The notes below the pieces were generated by a model. That model saw only the letters and a program-made list of their open reading frames with translations, made no database searches and was not told where the DNA came from. A stretch of DNA of 46,485 nt from the NCBI GenBank assembly GCA_029248185.1, contig JAQWJV010000042.1, positions 1 to 46,485 on the forward strand. The letters run 5' to 3'. This document shows, one piece after another, positions 45,401 through 46,485 of the stretch. The position numbers and the translations under genes are program-made. The number at the start of each line of letters is the position of its first letter. Positions within the stretch are counted from its first letter, which is position 1. This DNA comes from Flavobacteriaceae bacterium (GTDB lineage: Bacteria > Bacteroidota > Bacteroidia > Flavobacteriales > Flavobacteriaceae).

Positions 45401-45738
45401 ATTATTCGATGAGCACTCTCACTGCCATATAAACCTGTACTTGAAAAAGCTCTTTTTCCACTCTCTAATTTTGAAAAAGCCAGTTTTTCTATGTCCAAAC
45501 GCAGACCTGCTTTTCTCGTATTTTTATCAGGACCATGACATTGAAAGCAACGATCTGATAGGATTGGTTTGATATGATAATTGAAATCGACTACCTCAGG
45601 GAGGTCTTCAATCTCTTGACTAATCTCTTCTGGAATGACTAAAGTACATTTTATGAAAAGAAAACTTAATAACAAGAGAATCGATATATAACACTCCGGT
45701 TTTTTAAATAAACCATGTCTTCCAGCTTGAAACATCAT
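42487..45738 (-). CDS. PSD1 protein: planctomycete cytochrome c, DUF1549, LamG-like and DUF1553 domains
   Basis: A 1083-residue exported protein. After a hydrophobic N-terminal segment (about 17-33) comes a planctomycete-type cytochrome domain with CFQCH (64-68) and a likely Met121 ligand (VQMPPPE). DUF1549 follows (about 170-380) with a second CxxCH, CAKCH (352-356). Residues about 445-690 look like a LamG/concanavalin-type binding domain (GHYPFDK, DAFSVSIWTQTHQ, WSHLAFSYNGTG). The C-terminal part is DUF1553 (NPLTARVAVNRYWQMIFG). It is the first gene of the cassette. Two c-heme sites and a sugar-binding-type insert suggest an extracytoplasmic redox protein that contacts a glycan, which is inference. 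Confidence 0.88.
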   Translation of the reverse strand: MMFQAGRHGLFKKPECYISILLLLSFLFIKCTLVIPEEISQEIEDLPEVVDFNYHIKPILSDRCFQCHGPDKNTRKAGLRLDIEKLAFSKLESGKRAFSSTGLYGSESAHRIISSDPEVQMPPPESNLKLTSREKALILKWIDQGATWKEHWSFTPPQKENPSPIAKEKYKHQIDQFVYDKLLENELEFEPQATKETLIRRLSFDLTGLPPSLPQIDSFLKDTLAGSYERLVDQLMETESFSERLTLDWLDVSRYADSHGLHADGLRTMWPWRDWVIDAFNKKMPYDQFVTWQLAGDLLPNATREQKLATAFNRNSPMTAEGGVIDEEWRLNYVFDRTETFSTAFLGLTVACAKCHDHKFDPISQKEYYQLSGFFNNVRELGMTGDDGDFGPLLYLPTDSQEEQLQKLQTLIEQTQSKIELTKNELATVYQYIDELPKASQLNQHLLGHYPFDKVSQIRSNQYIADNNRNVKASEAPNLAKGIKGEALEFKSDFDRFSINKEIPNFEWTDAFSVSIWTQTHQRKEKARQFILGTTGGKNNWWRGWDFYLDDTNHLNLRLVNMSPGNMVHVRSKDSIKVDEWSHLAFSYNGTGKAKGITFYKNGNPFEFETQIDNLSKSIKPVSASGINLEQRAVLVGKTYEGSTGDNGLFMGKMDDLKIFNKAISQLELNVLLDQYHDKMTPIDESLAKDHWVQNHPKYTSIQNDLKDNLEAWRKQIEPVLEVMVMEELDQARTTYLYSRGNYNEPSLEVTAKTPEVLPAMDKSFPKNRLGLAQWLFNKENPLTARVAVNRYWQMIFGNGLVSTPTDFGVQGALPSHPELLDWLAVDFKENNWDIRRLIKHLVTSETYKQRVIFGHEKNDIDPNNILLARGNSHRLPAEMIRNNALAVSGLLTNKVGGPSVKPYQPEGLWKEKNTFSIRLLEYNESEGEDLYRRGIYTFIKRGSPPPSLITFDATAREICTIKRENTSSPLQSLVLLNDVQFFEASRVFAERIFSESEGEIKDQIKHGFRLATSRLPKANEISLLEELYQNQLRFYKKNRFEANKVLNVGESKYNRVIGADKVAAMTIVANTLLNLNESYYKY

Positions 45739-46126
45739 TTTAATAAATTCTTATATATAGCTGTAAGATAAAAAATATTTTACAGACGAGAATTGATGCC
45801 CCTTGGAAAAATAATTTTAAAACACCTGCAATCGCACTCAATACAATTTTATATCAAAATAATATTTTTATGGGCTACCATTCCCCATCTTCATGAGATT
45901 CACAAAAAATAAAATCCTATCCCTGAGTGGATGACAGAAAACAGCTTAGAATGAAGCCAAAGGATCTTCCACAAGAAACACTGTACCGGATTACTTTTGC
46001 ATCATTGATCAAGACTTATAGGTGCCTTTTTAATGTCTTCAAAATTTAGATTGGAGTATCTTAAATAGCTCTATACCTTCTCATGTTTTTAGTAATTTTG
46101 AAGGGTGAAATTTTGGGGAAATTTCC
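45739..46126. other. Intergenic region left of the integrated element
   Basis: 388 bases without a convincing ORF. Two exact TAnnTTTG boxes lie on the plus strand (TACTTTTG at 45992-45999 and TAATTTTG at 46093-46100) with no gene after them. The PSD1 start region at the left has no recognisable promoter by eye. Confidence 0.5.
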
Positions 46127-46158
46127 AAAAAAAAAGGATTACATTGCTGTAATCCTTT
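46127..46158 (-). terminator. Rho-independent terminator of tRNA-His
   Basis: Perfect 11-bp stem AAAGGATTACA/TGTAATCCTTT with a TTGC loop (46133-46158), followed on the minus strand by about nine T's. It lies just past the 3' end of the tRNA-His fragment. Confidence 0.8.
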
Positions 46159-46169
46159 GCTTTGAAAAG

Positions 46170-46215
46170 GGTGGAAGATCGGTCTCGAACCGACGACCTC
46201 CTGAACCACAATCAG
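46170..46215 (-). pseudogene. 3' part of a tRNA-His (GUG) gene, probable attachment site
   Basis: Read on the minus strand, this holds the anticodon arm (CTGA, loop TTGTGGT with anticodon GTG, TCAG), variable loop, T arm GTCGG-TTCGAGA-CCGAT, and the acceptor 3' strand CTTCCAC plus C73. The expected 5' half, starting GGTGGAAG with a D arm, is absent from the DNA beyond 46216. An integrase gene follows on the far side, as expected when an element has integrated into the tRNA 3' end and left a copy of it here. Confidence 0.85.
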
Positions 46216-46344
46216 AAGGATTTCTAATTTTTTTCATTGTAATGCACTGATAATTTGTGCTTTAATTGCTTGTAAGCCTCTAAAACATTGATGTTTCCAG
46301 ATTGTTGAAAAAACAGGGCATTTTGACAATAACTTTACGCCTCA

Positions 46345-46366
46345 GGGGCAGATTAAGGGGCAGATT
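46345..46366 (+). repeat. Direct repeat GGGGCAGATT x2, possible integrase arm sites
   Basis: GGGGCAGATT at 46345-46354 and 46357-46366, 12 bases apart, 18 bases before the integrase start. Tyrosine integrases with an arm-binding N-terminal domain often bind such repeats near att; that role here is inferred from position. Confidence 0.45.
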
Positions 46367-46383
46367 TTTAGTAATTTGGTTTT

Positions 46384-46485
46384 ATGACATTATCATTCAT
46401 TTTTAAAGGAATCAGAAAGGACGGTACAGCCCAACTATACATCCGTTTCAAAGACGGAAGTCTGGATAGGGCAGATAACGATGTA
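46384..46485 (+). CDS. Tyrosine-type integrase, N-terminal fragment (runs off the right edge)
   Basis: Thirty-four codons from the ATG at 46384 to the window end. The peptide FKGIRKDGTAQLYIRFKDG matches the arm-DNA-binding domain at the start of Bacteroidota phage-type integrases, whose catalytic tyrosine would lie outside the window. Its place beside a broken tRNA-His gene supports this call. Too short to tell whether the element is a phage, a conjugative element or another island. Confidence 0.78.
   Translation, partial: MTLSFIFKGIRKDGTAQLYIRFKDGSLDRADNDV

Noticed and set aside
46170-46260. Complete tRNA-His gene
   Set aside because: No D arm or 5' acceptor strand can be found beyond 46216.
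1-46485. CRISPR arrays or complete insertion sequences
   Set aside because: No regularly spaced repeats and no transposase-like protein were seen in either strand.

Overview
The window looks like chromosome from a marine-type flavobacterium (Bacteroidota). The evidence is low GC content, many TAnnTTTG-type -7 promoter boxes with few purine-rich ribosome binding sites, a TonB-receptor/DUF4249 pair, a DUF3050 protein, a protein resembling a type IX secretion sorting domain, and carotenoid genes of the zeaxanthin type. No species can be named from sequence alone.

Left part, 1-16100, mostly housekeeping. A partial ABC-F ATPase is followed by prfB, which is intact only through a +1 programmed frameshift. 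Next come HAD and GNAT genes, then a minus-strand block of dnaB, accA, an EamA transporter, lptG and tgt. Beyond these lie a two-domain phosphodiesterase-phosphatase fusion, a split transketolase with a small barrel protein, an FKBP lipoprotein, an S4 RNA-binding protein, a phosphoribosyltransferase, aroK, and a cluster of two Lys tRNAs and one Leu tRNA.

Middle part, 16100-32400. A MerR regulator with an intact CarH-type cobalamin-binding signature precedes crtB and crtZ, suggesting light/B12-controlled carotenoid synthesis. Two periplasmic PpiC chaperones, a tiny sorting-domain-like protein, guaB, an HMG-CoA lyase with a LysE exporter, and a DUF3050/M28 peptidase/barrel/amidohydrolase run follow. 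Then an HxlR regulator stands divergent to a TonB receptor and DUF4249 lipoprotein.

Right part, 32400-45740, is accessory-like: an NTF2-like protein, a very large sortilin/BNR propeller, a secreted Gfo/Idh oxidoreductase, a PIG-L deacetylase, and a tight four-gene minus-strand cassette. In order of transcription the cassette encodes a PSD1 protein (DUF1549/DUF1553 with two CxxCH motifs and a LamG-like segment), a Tat-exported DUF1501 protein, a Tat-exported NHL propeller, and a membrane DUF2231/c-heme/leucine-rich-repeat protein. It looks like an exported heme-linked system of unknown substrate and is my main candidate for an undescribed system.

The right edge, 46127-46485, is the boundary of an integrated element: a terminator, the 3' part of a tRNA-His gene, direct repeats, and the first 34 codons of a tyrosine integrase.
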